Shown: piece by piece, positions 11,448-20,529 of the stretch | Layout: each line of letters opens with the position of its first letter | Position numbering within the stretch: the first letter of the stretch is position 1 | Source of the DNA: Asparagopsis taxiformis | Taxonomy: Eukaryota > Rhodophyta > Florideophyceae > Bonnemaisoniales > Bonnemaisoniaceae | Length of the DNA stretch: 64,000 nucleotides | Reading direction: 5' to 3' | Assembly: GCA_030407315.1 (NCBI GenBank) | Contig: JALQPE010000582.1 | Span: 34,894-98,893, forward strand | The notes under the pieces: model-generated | What the model was told of the DNA's origin: nothing | Database searches by the model: none | What the model saw: the letters and a program-made list of their open reading frames with translations, nothing else | Position numbers and translations under genes: made by a program

Positions 11448-11453
11448 TATATA
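11448..11453 (+). promoter_or_regulatory. possible TATA box before the ParB-oxygenase gene
   Basis: TATATA sits 60 bp upstream of the ATG at 11513, similar to the spacing in the cysteine-rich genes at the right end. Against it, the reading frame continues sensibly upstream of the ATG to a pyrimidine-rich tract ending in CACTAG at about 11491. That could be an intron acceptor instead, so the promoter call is weak. Confidence 0.3.
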
Positions 11454-11512
11454 CTCCTTATATCATCTAGTTCGCTTGCTGTTGTCCACTAGGGGAGGAC
11501 CTGCGCAACAAT

Positions 11513-14500
11513 ATGTTGGCTGTGGGGTATGTGAGCTCTTCGCGTATCACTGTGACGGTGCTGAGGTCGCAGAACACGCATCTGCCCGCCGACACGCGTC
11601 TGTTCCAGAATGGCAAATTCCATGCCAATGCGAACGTGACCGTGATCGACGGACTGCATCGTCTCAATGCTATGCATAGCATTGCCGATGACTTCACGCG
11701 CCTCACCCGTATGCACAGAACCAAGCTGCCACAGGACGCAAACCGCTTGCGCTGGGTTACTCAGCCTCTGGATGTGTACTACCTTCGCCGCAAGGACGAC
11801 AGTGATCTTCAGCCTCATGAGATCATCCACAAGAGTGCAGAGTCGAACCATACGACTGGGACGCAACTGACGGAGCGCTCCCTGGTTCGAATCTTGTCGT
11901 CCATCCAGCAGTTCATCCGTACGATTGCTGTTGCAAATAACGTGGAAAACGCTGGCGACTTGCGTGAGTCTGATGTCATCCGAACATTGTTCGAGGCGCA
12001 GTTCATGGGGATGATGAATTCAACGAACACGGCCCGGCGGTGGACGCGTTTGGCTATAGCAACGCTGAAGCATCCTGTTCTCGACGAAGTGTTGCGTGAG
12101 CTGAACAATTCCGAGCGCCGCAACGAGATTGGGATAACGCACCTGGACCACAAGATAGTGCGCGAGTTGCTGGAAGAAAACTTTGTCTTCGTCTTGCGTG
12201 GTCTTTCGGAGTACTTGAACCCTGCTCATGGTGGACGTCCGGATGGACGCTTTGACGTGAACGACTTCTATACATACGTCCGTCGCGTGACTGCAATAGC
12301 AAATTCTCTGTACGCTGCGTATGGGCGCCCAAAGAGTATTATGCGCAAGTCATTTCTGAGCACAGAGATGGCAATTGGGTCGGTTAAGCAGCCGAAGGAG
12401 TTGCAATGGCATCTCACCAATGCCATTGCAATGTATAGAGGGGACGACCGGAGCAGTGAGGTTCGAATGCGACGGAGAACCACGCGTTTACAGGATTTGG
12501 AAACCAACTTGAAAGAGTTTTTCAATCCGACATTGAAGAAGAAGACTAAGGCTCGACGCAAACGCCGCCCTTCTGCTGCCAATGTGAGACTCACTCACAA
12601 GAAGCAGCGGAATGTCGAACATGAGCCTGCTTCGCATGGCATCCGCCGCCGTTCACAGCGACTTCGCTCGACGGGGAGCACACGCCTCGAGGAAGAAGAG
12701 CCGGTTGTGGTACAACAATCCGCCGGGGAAGAAGAGCAGGCCGTTGTTGATAAACCCACCGATCAACAACAAGCCACTGCTTCCGGTGATGAGGTTGACG
12801 AAGACTCCGCCCGTTCCCCCGATTCTGCCGTTGAGATTGTCCCCCAAGATAACCAACGTGCTGGTGCGACTCCCTCCAACCAAGAATCTGTCCATACCGC
12901 TTCGGACGAGGAAGACAAACAGGGTGCAGACGTGGGCCAAGTCGAAAGCAAGGGGGTCCGCGAAGTGACAATTACATTCACTGTTCCGGAAGGAGTGGAA
13001 GTCGATGAAGACGGTTACATCGTTCGTGACTCTCCTTCTGAACACGACCTCCTGTTCGACGACCGGATGCCATCTCTTCCCGACGATTTCGAAGTCAAAG
13101 ACCGAGCTGAAGGGCATCATCTGGCGCAGCGTCCCGCGGACGTCATCGCATCGGTGAGGGTTGGCTGTCTGCCCCCGATTGAGCTCAGGTTGTTATTGGA
13201 GAGTGTGGAAATCGATGAGGAGGGCAGAGAGGTGAGGTATTTGAAACAAGTGGCGATGGACCCTGTGTTTGAGGGGCTGCATATTCCGGAACAACATCGG
13301 GCTCGTCATCTTGTTTTCGAGATCGACACCATCTATCCGATGTTTTTCGCAGCGTGGAAGATGGCTGCCAAGGCGATGTGTGAGCCTACATCGACTTTTC
13401 TACCCTCGAGGCTGGACTTCGCCCAGGTTGCGCGAATGTCTACAAGCTGGAAGGATTCGTATGAGGCCGGCACTGGTATGGCGTACTTCCACAATTGCCG
13501 AACGGAAATCAACGAGCGAGGGTATACGGTGATGCACAATTTCGCGGATGTAAGCTACCTCGATGCGTCGGACAAGTTCCCATTTGACTTGGGTCTCATG
13601 GAAGAAATTCCTAACCAGGAATTGTTTCGGTACTTTTTGGGAACGTGGGAGGGGGAGGAGGTGCACAAGGACCCTGGGAACCGGCAGCTGTGGAGTCCCA
13701 TTGTCAATACTGGGGACGATGAAACAGATGAGAAGAACCGGAATGAGGGGAGGGCTCGCTTCACGTCTACGCGCCACTGCCTGGTTGACTATGCCGAGAA
13801 CGATGAGACGCATATCGACCGGTTCAAGTTTGTGACGCGGCGAGCCCTGCTGGATGTGTGGTTGGGAATCCTTGTCCGGCTGATAGGGCTGGAGGAGTGC
13901 GGTTTACCGGGAGAAAAACTTGTCATGCCGGCATCTGGGGGACGGTTTTTGATAACGGGAAAGGGGTGTCCTCGGCAGGTCCCACACAATGATTTCCCTG
14001 TTCCTCCTCGCGACCGCAAAGATCAACTTCCGGGTTACTTTGTTATTGCCAACGGAGATGACCCATTCCCTATCTGGGTGTGTCCAGGGTCCCACAAGTA
14101 CGTCTTTTCCAAAGCGCTGGAATTAGATATGTACGCCAAGACGATGAAGCTGAAGAAGGTAATCGTTCCGCCACGTTCAGTCTTCATCGGTCACGGCCAT
14201 GTACAACATGCCGGGGCAGGGCATGTCGACAGAGTTGTGTCACACACGACAACGAGGTATCACACGTATTTCAGGAATGCGTCGTATCCGATTCCCGACA
14301 ATGTTTCGTTTGGTTTCATCAGGCGGTTGGGATTCGAAGAAGAAGTAATCGCCAATGCTCCGCGCCGGTCTGCCAGGCAAAGTCAACCGGCACCTGTCAA
14401 TGTTCGCCACAAGACAGTTGTTCCCATCCCGGTCAAGAAAGATCGTAGGCCGAAGACAGGGCAACTCGGAATCATGCGGATGAAGACGACAGAAGCTCCC

Positions 14501-14635
14501 AAGAAGAGAACCCTCACACCGGGTCAAAAATTCATCTTGAGCTATTCAACTCCACAGTTGCCGATAACGCCTATTCTGCCGGGAGATCCTGAATATAGTG
14601 AGGACGAAGAGGAAGAACAATTTTCCGACGGCTAG
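11513..14635 (+). CDS. ParB/sulfiredoxin-like domain fused to a 2OG-Fe(II) oxygenase-like domain (intact copy)
   Basis: Single ORF of 1040 codons. Residues 1-60 carry the ParB/sulfiredoxin superfamily core with VIDGLHRLNAMHS (Asp46-His49). A helical region follows to about 340, then a basic patch (KKKTKARRKRRP), then a long acidic, disordered linker (about 375-530). The C-terminal domain from about 620 shows PHNDFP (H825, D827) and VQHAGAGH (H899), followed by TTTRYHTYF. This H-x-D...H...R pattern is typical of double-stranded beta-helix 2-oxoglutarate/iron dioxygenases. An acidic tail ends the protein. The first ATG lies inside the expected ParB helix. Upstream residues GEDLRNN fit the family but follow a TAG in a CACTAG that may be a splice acceptor, so a 5' exon may be missing. 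The substrate is unknown; a nucleic-acid base or protein is plausible. Broken relatives lie at 24.6 and 29.3 kb. Confidence 0.65.
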   Translation: MLAVGYVSSSRITVTVLRSQNTHLPADTRLFQNGKFHANANVTVIDGLHRLNAMHSIADDFTRLTRMHRTKLPQDANRLRWVTQPLDVYYLRRKDDSDLQPHEIIHKSAESNHTTGTQLTERSLVRILSSIQQFIRTIAVANNVENAGDLRESDVIRTLFEAQFMGMMNSTNTARRWTRLAIATLKHPVLDEVLRELNNSERRNEIGITHLDHKIVRELLEENFVFVLRGLSEYLNPAHGGRPDGRFDVNDFYTYVRRVTAIANSLYAAYGRPKSIMRKSFLSTEMAIGSVKQPKELQWHLTNAIAMYRGDDRSSEVRMRRRTTRLQDLETNLKEFFNPTLKKKTKARRKRRPSAANVRLTHKKQRNVEHEPASHGIRRRSQRLRSTGSTRLEEEEPVVVQQSAGEEEQAVVDKPTDQQQATASGDEVDEDSARSPDSAVEIVPQDNQRAGATPSNQESVHTASDEEDKQGADVGQVESKGVREVTITFTVPEGVEVDEDGYIVRDSPSEHDLLFDDRMPSLPDDFEVKDRAEGHHLAQRPADVIASVRVGCLPPIELRLLLESVEIDEEGREVRYLKQVAMDPVFEGLHIPEQHRARHLVFEIDTIYPMFFAAWKMAAKAMCEPTSTFLPSRLDFAQVARMSTSWKDSYEAGTGMAYFHNCRTEINERGYTVMHNFADVSYLDASDKFPFDLGLMEEIPNQELFRYFLGTWEGEEVHKDPGNRQLWSPIVNTGDDETDEKNRNEGRARFTSTRHCLVDYAENDETHIDRFKFVTRRALLDVWLGILVRLIGLEECGLPGEKLVMPASGGRFLITGKGCPRQVPHNDFPVPPRDRKDQLPGYFVIANGDDPFPIWVCPGSHKYVFSKALELDMYAKTMKLKKVIVPPRSVFIGHGHVQHAGAGHVDRVVSHTTTRYHTYFRNASYPIPDNVSFGFIRRLGFEEEVIANAPRRSARQSQPAPVNVRHKTVVPIPVKKDRRPKTGQLGIMRMKTTEAPKKRTLTPGQKFILSYSTPQLPITPILPGDPEYSEDEEEEQFSDG

Positions 14636-14639
14636 ATAG

Positions 14640-14880
14640 CTTAACAACTACTACTTTGGTAAACAATTATCGAGAATATAATCATCTCCTTTATCACTTC
14701 CAATCTATGAACCTAGTATAATGTACTTCCGTTCCATGCTTTCAAACTAGATTGTCCATTCCCTCGTGGGTTGGAGCATGATTTCCAGGACGATTCCCTC
14801 ACATCTCTAGACTCGATGGTCTATGGTAGAAATAGCAGAACAATTGGGTTTGTACGTGCTTCATCGCCTACTTGCTTCCG
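14640..14880. other. AT-rich spacer, no feature seen
   Basis: Noncoding stretch between the oxygenase gene's stop and the tandem repeats. It probably contains the gene's 3' end; no hairpin or clear poly(A) signal stood out. Confidence 0.4.
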
Positions 14881-16330
14881 GTAATGGGTGGACGTGCACG
14901 ATACACGATCAACCTCAAATGGACGTCCGGTGGATGTCCAGCTCAGATGCATTGCTGGCCAGCCCAGAAACTCTACAATTCAGGGCAGAAAAAAATATTG
15001 CAAAAAACATCGATTTGGGCGGTCGATTGTGCCGTACGGCACACCCCCATCTCAAAAACATGTTCACATGTGCATGTTTTTGAGAATAGCCCAAATTTTA
15101 ATTCAAATCAGGGTGTCTAATTTGGCCATAACGGCCCCAGGAACCGGCCGCCGCCCCGAGCGGGGCCATCACTGGCTTCTGTAAGCACTAACTGTAAGCC
15201 AAAATCGCGTCTTACGAAGGTTCGATTCCAGGCTTGAAGCCTAAGTTATGCTTGGGTGACATCTTTTTCCCTGTTTCATCATGGTCCCGCCTTACTCCCT
15301 CAACACAAACACTACTCACCTATCACGTTACTCATATTCCGTGTACTTTGTATTAGTAGTGAACCCGCTGGCTTAGTTTCTGCAATGCGTGGATGTAGGC
15401 AGCACACGACCAACCTGAAATGGACGTCCGGTGGATGTCCAGCTCAGATGCATTGCTGGCCAGCCCAGAAACTCTACAATTTCGGGCACAAAAAAATATT
15501 GCAAAAAACATCGATTTCAGCGGGTGGATTGTGCCGTACGGCACACCCCCATCTCAAAAACATGTTCACATGTGCATGTTTTTGAGAATAGCCCAAATTT
15601 TAATTCAAATCAGGGTGTCTAATTTGGCCACAACGGCCCCAGGAACCGGCCGCCGCCCCGAGTGGGGCCATCACTGGCTTCTGTAAGCACTAACTGTAAG
15701 CCAAAATCGCGTCTCACGAAGGGTCAATTTCAGGCTCAATACGCCAGGGACAGGTCTTGGTCCTTGTTCCATCATGGTCCCGCCTCACTCTCTCACGACC
15801 AACCTGAAATGGACGTCCGGTGGATGTCCAGCTCGATTGCACTGCTGGCCAGCCCAGAAATTCTAAAATTTCGGGCACAAAAAATCTTGCAAAAATCAAC
15901 GATTTGGGCGGGTCGATTGTGCCGTACGGCACACCCCCATCTCAAAAACATGTTCACATGTGCATGTTTTTGAGAATAGCCCAAATTTTAATTCAAATCA
16001 GGGTGTCTAATTTGGCCACAACGGCCCCAGGAACCGACCGCCGGCCCCGATCGGGGGCTATCACTGGCGTCTGTAAGCACCAACTGTAAGCCGGAGCCGG
16101 CTGCCGCCCCGATCGGGGCTATCACTGGCTTCTATTAGCACCAACTGTAAGCCAAAATCGCGTCTCACGAAGGGTCGATTTCAGGCTCAACACGTCAGGG
16201 AAAGGTCTTGGTCCTTGTTTCATCATGGTCCCGCCCCACCCTCTCGCGACCAACCTGAAATGGACGTCCGGTGGATGTCCAGCTCGATTGCATTGCTGGC
16301 CAGCCCAGAAATTCTAAAATTTCCGAAAAA
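14880..16330. repeat. tandem/interspersed repeat, three full units and one partial
   Basis: A unit of about 350 bp occurs at about 14885-15240, 15405-15745 and 15790-16175, with its first 80 bp again at about 16250-16330. Each starts near ATGGACGTCCGGTGGATGTCC. Each contains the perfect palindrome GTGCCGTACGGCAC, then a hairpin CTCAAAAACATG...CATGTTTTTGAG, then a GC-rich CGGCCGCCGCCCCG block, and ends in CTGTAAGCACTAACTGTAAGCC. Copies are mostly identical, with small indels, so the array is young or homogenised. Any ORFs here are repeat-derived. The first copy also has a GGTTCGATTCC sequence resembling a Pol III B box, degraded in the others. I cannot assign it to a known element. Confidence 0.75.
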
Positions 16331-16639
16331 TCAATTTGGTGGCCCAGCATCTCCTGTGCCGAAAATTCCCGCACTCAGTTCTGATATACGTCTAGACGTG
16401 TTTCCCACTTGTACGCATCAGGGAAGGCGTCACGGAAGGTTGACACTACGCTACTTGTGTACCGCGTCGTCTGAAATAGCGAGTAGTGTTTGTTGTATAG
16501 TTGTGGAGTATGCGTCTAGTGGTTTGTAAAGCTTGCAGAACGGGATAGGGATGTGGGTGGCCCTATTTTATGAATACATGAGTACCAATATTCAGGGTTG
16601 ACAAAGCGGAAAGGCATAGGCTCATACATGTTTGAGATT

Positions 16640-17640
16640 GCATAGTAGAGAAAATATTTTCATCGAAATTTACATGGAGCTGATGGAGGTTTTAAGGATG
16701 AGGTATGAGAGGAAGAAAATTCTTCTGTGGTATGAGGATGTGTTCTGTGGGGGGATGGAATCTTGGGATGGTACAGGGGGAGGTGGAAATGTACGGAGTG
16801 CGGGTTTAGAATGGATTGTGATTCGGAGAGGAGTGCCGACAAGCATATTATGGGGATTGGGGAGACGCTGCGGGGTGTTGGGGTAGTGAGGGCGGAGGAG
16901 GTGTTTAGGTGGGACCGTAGGAGGGTGCGGTTGAAGGCGCCGAGAGGAGGGGTTTTTAGGAAAGTGAGGAGAAAGAAGGGGAGGGGGTGGCGTCTGTTCT
17001 GGCTGTGGTGAGTGGGGATGTGATGGAGAAGAAGGGGGTTATTGTATTTGGGGAGGGAGGGGAGTGGGAGGAAGGGTGCGAAGTGGGGGGTTGATATGTG
17101 TTTCAGAGCGGGGAGGTTTCTGGGGATACGGCGGGGGAGCCACCCCGCAGTGCGGGAGCGTGGGCCGGTGGTGGTGGTGTATACGGTATCGAAGATGCGG
17201 ATGGCGTGGGGGCATGGAGCAGCTGAGGGAGGGAGGGGTGGAGCAGGTCGGGTACGGGATGGGGAGTGAGAGGTTTTGGAAGAGTAAGCTGCAGGGGAAG
17301 TTTGTGTAGAGGGCGAAGGAGAGGGGTTGAGGGTACTGAAGAACAATACGTTTCAAAGGTGATGGGGGAGAGCATGGTCGAGGAGATAGGGGGTGTTTTG
17401 CCCTATTCTGAGGTAGTATGAGGACTGGTTATACGAAATCTGTACGGTAGAGCAGAAAAGTAGGTATGGAATGGAGGTGTGCACCGTGGAAGCGGGGATA
17501 GGTATCTGAAAATGCGTGCTAGAGTGGTATTGGGGGTGTTTGAGGTACAGTACGGGGGAGGTGAGCACCACAGGAAGGGGGTGTGAGCGAGAGGATGAAA
17601 AAATTAAAGACGAAATTGGAGTCGACCGACAAGGAAAAAT
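16640..17640. other. strongly strand-asymmetric G-rich region
   Basis: The plus strand is very G-rich and C-poor for about 700 bp (16740-17340), with many GGGGAGG/GAGGGTG runs, and less so to 17640. All long frames here are Pro/Ser/His-rich on the minus strand (for example 16660-17346). They look like products of composition rather than a protein family; similar Pro-rich minus frames occur in the copia element at 53-56.5 kb. It may be a decayed element or a G-quadruplex-prone spacer. No gene is supported. The stretch 16330-16640 also shows nothing definite. Confidence 0.4.
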
Positions 17641-18170
17641 AGAGTGGTCGCCGTGATGGATGCGGACATCCATGTCGAGCACGGCGGCAGAAATTTCTGG
17701 GGTCGAAATTTTTGAATTTCTGAACCGGCGCCCGTCCTAGGTGGACATAGACATGGTGGAAGTCCATCCCGAGGGGGACATCCGTGGTACTAGAAACAAT
17801 GAATGTCGCCCTAGTAATACTAGACGTACTAGACCGCATGGACGTCCGGTTCTAGGCGGACATCCAAAAATACTGGAGAACATGGACGTCCGCCTAGTAA
17901 TACTAGGTGTACTAGAGGTTGTGGACGTCCGCGTCCATTTCCGAGAACACAGACGTTACTGCCTGTGGCAGTGCAGTGTACTACCTGGAAGTGCTACCTG
18001 TGGCAGTACATTTCACTACCTGGAACTAGTGCTTGAGACAGTACAATTTACTGCCGGGAAGTCTATACTGAACCAGTAAATTGTAGTGCCTGGCGGTACT
18101 GACTCGGACAGAACGGGAAAGTAGTAGAATATGATGCCTAGGGTAATACTTTCTAGTGCCTACAATTGAT
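17640..18170. repeat. array of short palindromic motifs (left array)
   Basis: Two motif families are packed here. From 17640 to 17940, variants of TGGACGTCCG / GGACATCC alternate with CCTAGTAATACTAG. From 17955 to 18110, GGCAGTA and TACTGCC alternate, often as loose palindromes; the stretch at about 18033-18055 reads GACAGTACAATTTACTGCC. Nearly the same sequence (GGCAGTACAATTCACTGCC) is found at 51.45 kb. Clusters of short direct and inverted motifs are typical of the subterminal regions of CACTA-type transposons, where the element's DNA-binding protein docks. That role is inferred. Confidence 0.6.
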
Positions 18171-18633
18171 GTTCAGGACGATAGAATGAGGTGGAATGCC
18201 ATTCCAGCCGCATGTTCAGGCATCTGGCTACGAAATGTCGGGCAGAATGGAGTATCTCTCTCGGTGGTCTTCATAGAAGTGTATAGGGATAACCAAGTGT
18301 GATCTAAAAGGATGTCAGAATTTTTATGTAGCAAGGAAAACGATGCCTGAAGGATTGTTTCAGTTTTATCATTAGACTAGACTACACATCATATCGAACT
18401 ATCGTATCTAAAATCTTACTATCTCTACAGCGAGGACTATTGTGCAAGCAAATCGAGTTCCTTACTCTTTCAAAATTACATGTGATGTTCAGACAGGAGG
18501 GCAATAAACACCATTACAGATGATTTGCAACAGGTTAGCATTCGGATATAGAAAAGCATTGTAAAGGATGAGAAGAAAATGAGTATGTACGGAATGAACA
18601 AACTTACCATCATTGAACTATTTTTGCGTGCAA

Positions 18634-18703
18634 AGGTATTGGTTGTAGGTTGGAATGACGAAAGCTTGCAAGCTTTCGTCATTCCAACCTATAACCAATA
18701 CCT
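18634..18703. repeat. 70-bp near-perfect palindrome
   Basis: Two 35-bp arms starting AGGTATTGG and meeting at AAGCTTG|CAAGCTT, with one mismatch and no loop. It could form a cruciform or a long RNA hairpin. It is intergenic and may be a miniature inverted-repeat element. Confidence 0.8.
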
Positions 18704-18956
18704 ATGCCAGAATCATTTGCAATCAATAGACTAGAATAAGATCAGCGAAGAACGATATTTATGGTTAGTGCACTATCTTTCATGGAAAGCATGTGGAAAG
18801 AAATGAGAGAGGGGAAAGATACCTACTCGACAACGTACCAGCCTTACCTGTCATCTTCATGATAACCGGATGATGAAATGGTCCTATACGTCGCGCATCA
18901 ACAGCCTTAAATAGACAGCTCATCCACTCAAAATGACCTCGTCGTAACTGGAAGGC

Positions 18957-19013
18957 AGATGATTTGGCAGACGATGATGTGGCAGATGATTTGGCAGCGG
19001 ATGATCTGTCAAA
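18957..19013. repeat. short minisatellite
   Basis: About four copies of an imperfect GATGATTTGGCA unit in tandem. Otherwise 18180-20330 shows no supported gene, only small ORFs with no recognised family. Confidence 0.55.
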
Positions 19014-19769
19014 TTTTCTGGACGTGATAAATTAGCAGAAATAGAAATCATGCCCCTACGCAATGTCAAACCAACCTAAATGTCTTGGTATTGATGTTTA
19101 GCTGCATACTGAAGGAGAAACATCGAATAAATGCTGTAAATTAGAGTAGTAGACTATCCGAAAGAGAATTGCAACCGTGTTCTCATCTATATATAGTTTA
19201 TTACCATAACAAGATTACTATTGAGGCCTATTATACCATGTACTGAAGCTAAATTGTAAATGATTCGTGTATTTCATTCAGAAAAGGAAGCAGGAATCGT
19301 TGGAGGCATGAAAGCTCGCTGAAGAACCCAACATGGGAAATCAAGTCACCTGTTCCTTGAGTTAGGTAGGACACTAGTCAGTGTGAAGTTTTTGATAAGA
19401 TGTAACGGTAAGAAAATATAGGTACCATAAACTATTGCAGTGGCCTGGTTAAAAAGAGACGGATACCATCTTATTAGTTGCCTACTAGTTGACATTAATC
19501 CACAATTTGTGCAAGGTTCTCTCGAATCCAAAGAGAAGAGATGAAACGAACAGCTGTTCGGAAGAAAGGTACACCTCGAAGAACCCGGAGAAGGTTTGAA
19601 TCATTGCCAATCCCATACGAAAGTGGGACAAGGCACGGAAATGGGGAAACCCCGTGTCAGCGATCAGTCCTCTAGACCTCATGGTAAACACTAGATTCCT
19701 GTTCTTATAACACCATACCCCGACCAACCAATAAGATAGTAACATTCCACAGAGACCAAAGCTCCCAAC

Positions 19770-20100
19770 TACAAGGGAAGCTTACAGCAACCACTCCTAC
19801 GAGGCTACTTACAGCTTTCCACATACCTTACACCACCTAGGAGACACTTGAGCAGGCTACTTACATGTTGTGATACACCTACAACACCTGTCATGTGACT
19901 GACACGGTTACTTACAAGATTACATGGCTTTTTCAGCCACTTTCGCCCCACTTACAGGGTTACTTACACACATACGCCCGTGTGACAGGTAACTTACAAC
20001 TGTAACTGACGGAAACCTCGTTTTTTCAATGAAATTTCAACTGTAAGCTTACATGTAAGAAATGTAAGCCTACACTGTAAGCCGCCCTGCGGGGCCCGGT
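19770..20100. repeat. irregular array of CTTACA/TGTAAGC motifs
   Basis: GGTTACTTACA-like words recur at about 30-60 bp spacing, on both strands. They end in ACATGTAAG and CTGTAAGCC next to a GC-rich block. CTGTAAGCC also ends each repeat unit at 15.2-16.2 kb, and a similar word lies inside the nested LTR at 54.07 kb, so this is a genome-wide repeat word of unknown role. The array lies just upstream of the promoter of the second transposase. Confidence 0.45.
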
Positions 20101-20340
20101 CGCGCCCGGCTCCAGGTTTCCACGTGTCAGGGGTTCCTGCCGGCCTCTTACACGTGTGACATTGCTGGACTCGAACACGTGGCCCTCCCTGTCACACTCT
20201 CCTTATGACCGTTTCCAGATCCGCCACCACCAACAATATCTCCCATTCTCCTCTCCTATTGGTTGATCTCCCGATGCCTACTCCTCGTAGCTCCTCGTAG
20301 TTACCCTTCATTTTACCCCTCCTAGAGCTACCTCCTAGTC

Positions 20341-20347
20341 TATATAA
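20341..20347 (+). promoter_or_regulatory. TATA box of the second transposase gene
   Basis: TATATAA in a pyrimidine-rich context (CTCCTAGTC upstream, CTACCCTCC downstream), about 190 bp before the ATG at 20530. Confidence 0.55.
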
Positions 20348-20529
20348 ACTACCCTCCGCTCCCCACCTCAGGGATTCGGAGGTACCTTCGACCGGAACAC
20401 CTTCTCCCAAGTTGTGCCTTAACCCCCACACCCCGCTAGTTTCGAACGAAACATTCGAGGTTCACGCCGATATACCGGACGAAAACGTCGGAAAAGCATC
20501 TGCTGAAGACGAGAATATTTCTAGTGGCA

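Noticed and set aside
16660..17346. 228-aa Pro/Ser/His-rich minus ORF
   Set aside because: Explained by the extreme G-richness of the plus strand; all three minus frames give similar Pro-rich strings.
16330..17640. Missing copia reverse transcriptase on the left of the palindrome arrays
   Set aside because: No YVDD or RNase H motif could be found on the minus strand there.
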